Assembly: GCF_041146795.1 (NCBI RefSeq) | Contig: NC_135176.1 | Location: forward strand, 447,286 to 511,285 | Source of the DNA: Maylandia zebra | Taxonomy: Eukaryota > Chordata > Actinopteri > Cichliformes > Cichlidae | DNA: 64,000 bases | Direction of reading: 5' to 3' | Part shown: piece by piece, positions 63,900 to 64,000 of the stretch | Numbering within the stretch: the stretch's first letter is position 1 | Layout of the letters: every line of letters starts with the position of its first letter | Position numbers and translations under genes: made by a program | Notes under the pieces: model-generated | The model's input: only the letters and a program-made list of their open reading frames with translations | Database searches by the model: none | What the model was told of the DNA's origin: nothing

Positions 63900-64000
63900 C
63901 AGGGATGTCCAACTCCAGGCCTCGAGGGCCGGTGTCCTGCAGGTTTTAGATCTCACCCTGGGTCATCACACCTGAACCACATGATTAGTTCATTACCAGG
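63900..64000. mobile_element. MITE of the CAGGGTGGGGAGCTCC family, cut by window end
   Basis: CAGGGATGTCCAACTCCAGG then CCTCGAGGGCCGGTGTCCTG and AGATCTCACCCTGGGTCAT match the MITE at 40541-40705. Right end outside the window. Confidence 0.8.

Overview
The window is eukaryotic and looks like a teleost fish genome, probably a spiny-rayed (percomorph) one; a cichlid is a guess. It has spliced genes with long introns, and it is dominated by fish-type repeats: L2-type and other non-LTR retrotransposons, many hAT elements with 8-bp target duplications, Tc1-like transposons with TA duplications, a Penelope-like element, a CACTA/EnSpm-like element, tRNA-derived SINE pieces and palindromic MITEs. There is no sign of bacterial, phage or CRISPR content.

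Two host genes are supported. The first is rexo2 (oligoribonuclease / mitochondrial small-RNA exonuclease), complete on the minus strand at about 37.6-45.8 kb. It has seven coding exons with consistent splice phases and all DEDDh catalytic motifs. The intron after coding exon 5 can only keep the frame with a GC donor. The second is an unrecognised membrane-anchored-looking gene on the plus strand. Its three phase-compatible exons lie at 56765-56956, 59818-59958 and 62659-62821, and it continues past the window. Its start codon lies 1 nt after the stop of a short upstream ORF that has a much better Kozak context.

Layout. 0-8.4 kb: 3' end of a LINE with a restriction-like endonuclease, then the minus-strand remnant of a SWIM-zinc-finger protein gene whose coding exon is split by a Tc1-like transposon at a TA. 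Next come a hAT (3028-4055), a long decayed L2 (4.15-7.6 kb) and a possible N-terminal exon of the SWIM gene near 8.2 kb. 8.4-19.7 kb: L2 tails, a GGTCTT-rich hAT, a long LINE carrying two nested insertions (10.1-14.2 kb) and a second copy of the 3-kb hAT (15.4-16.4 kb). 20.2-27 kb: CACTA/EnSpm-like remnant split by a nearly intact L2 copy. 28.1-32.8 kb: BED-finger hAT holding a MITE and a LINE with an 811-codon open frame. 33.6-36.5 kb: two more hATs. 37.6-45.8 kb: rexo2, with MITEs, an L2 piece and a hAT inside its introns. 46.0-49.75 kb: a three-level nest in which a hAT contains a second hAT that contains a LINE, next to a probable solo LTR. 49.9-56.4 kb: L2 tail, Penelope-like element, Tc1-like element and a third copy of the TAGTGATG hAT. 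56.5-64 kb: the unknown gene, with a minisatellite and a Tc1-like transposon in its introns, and SINE/MITE pieces at the right edge.

Many element boundaries were fixed by exact target-site duplications read from the sequence. Family names beyond superfamily level come from memory of characteristic motifs and were not searched.
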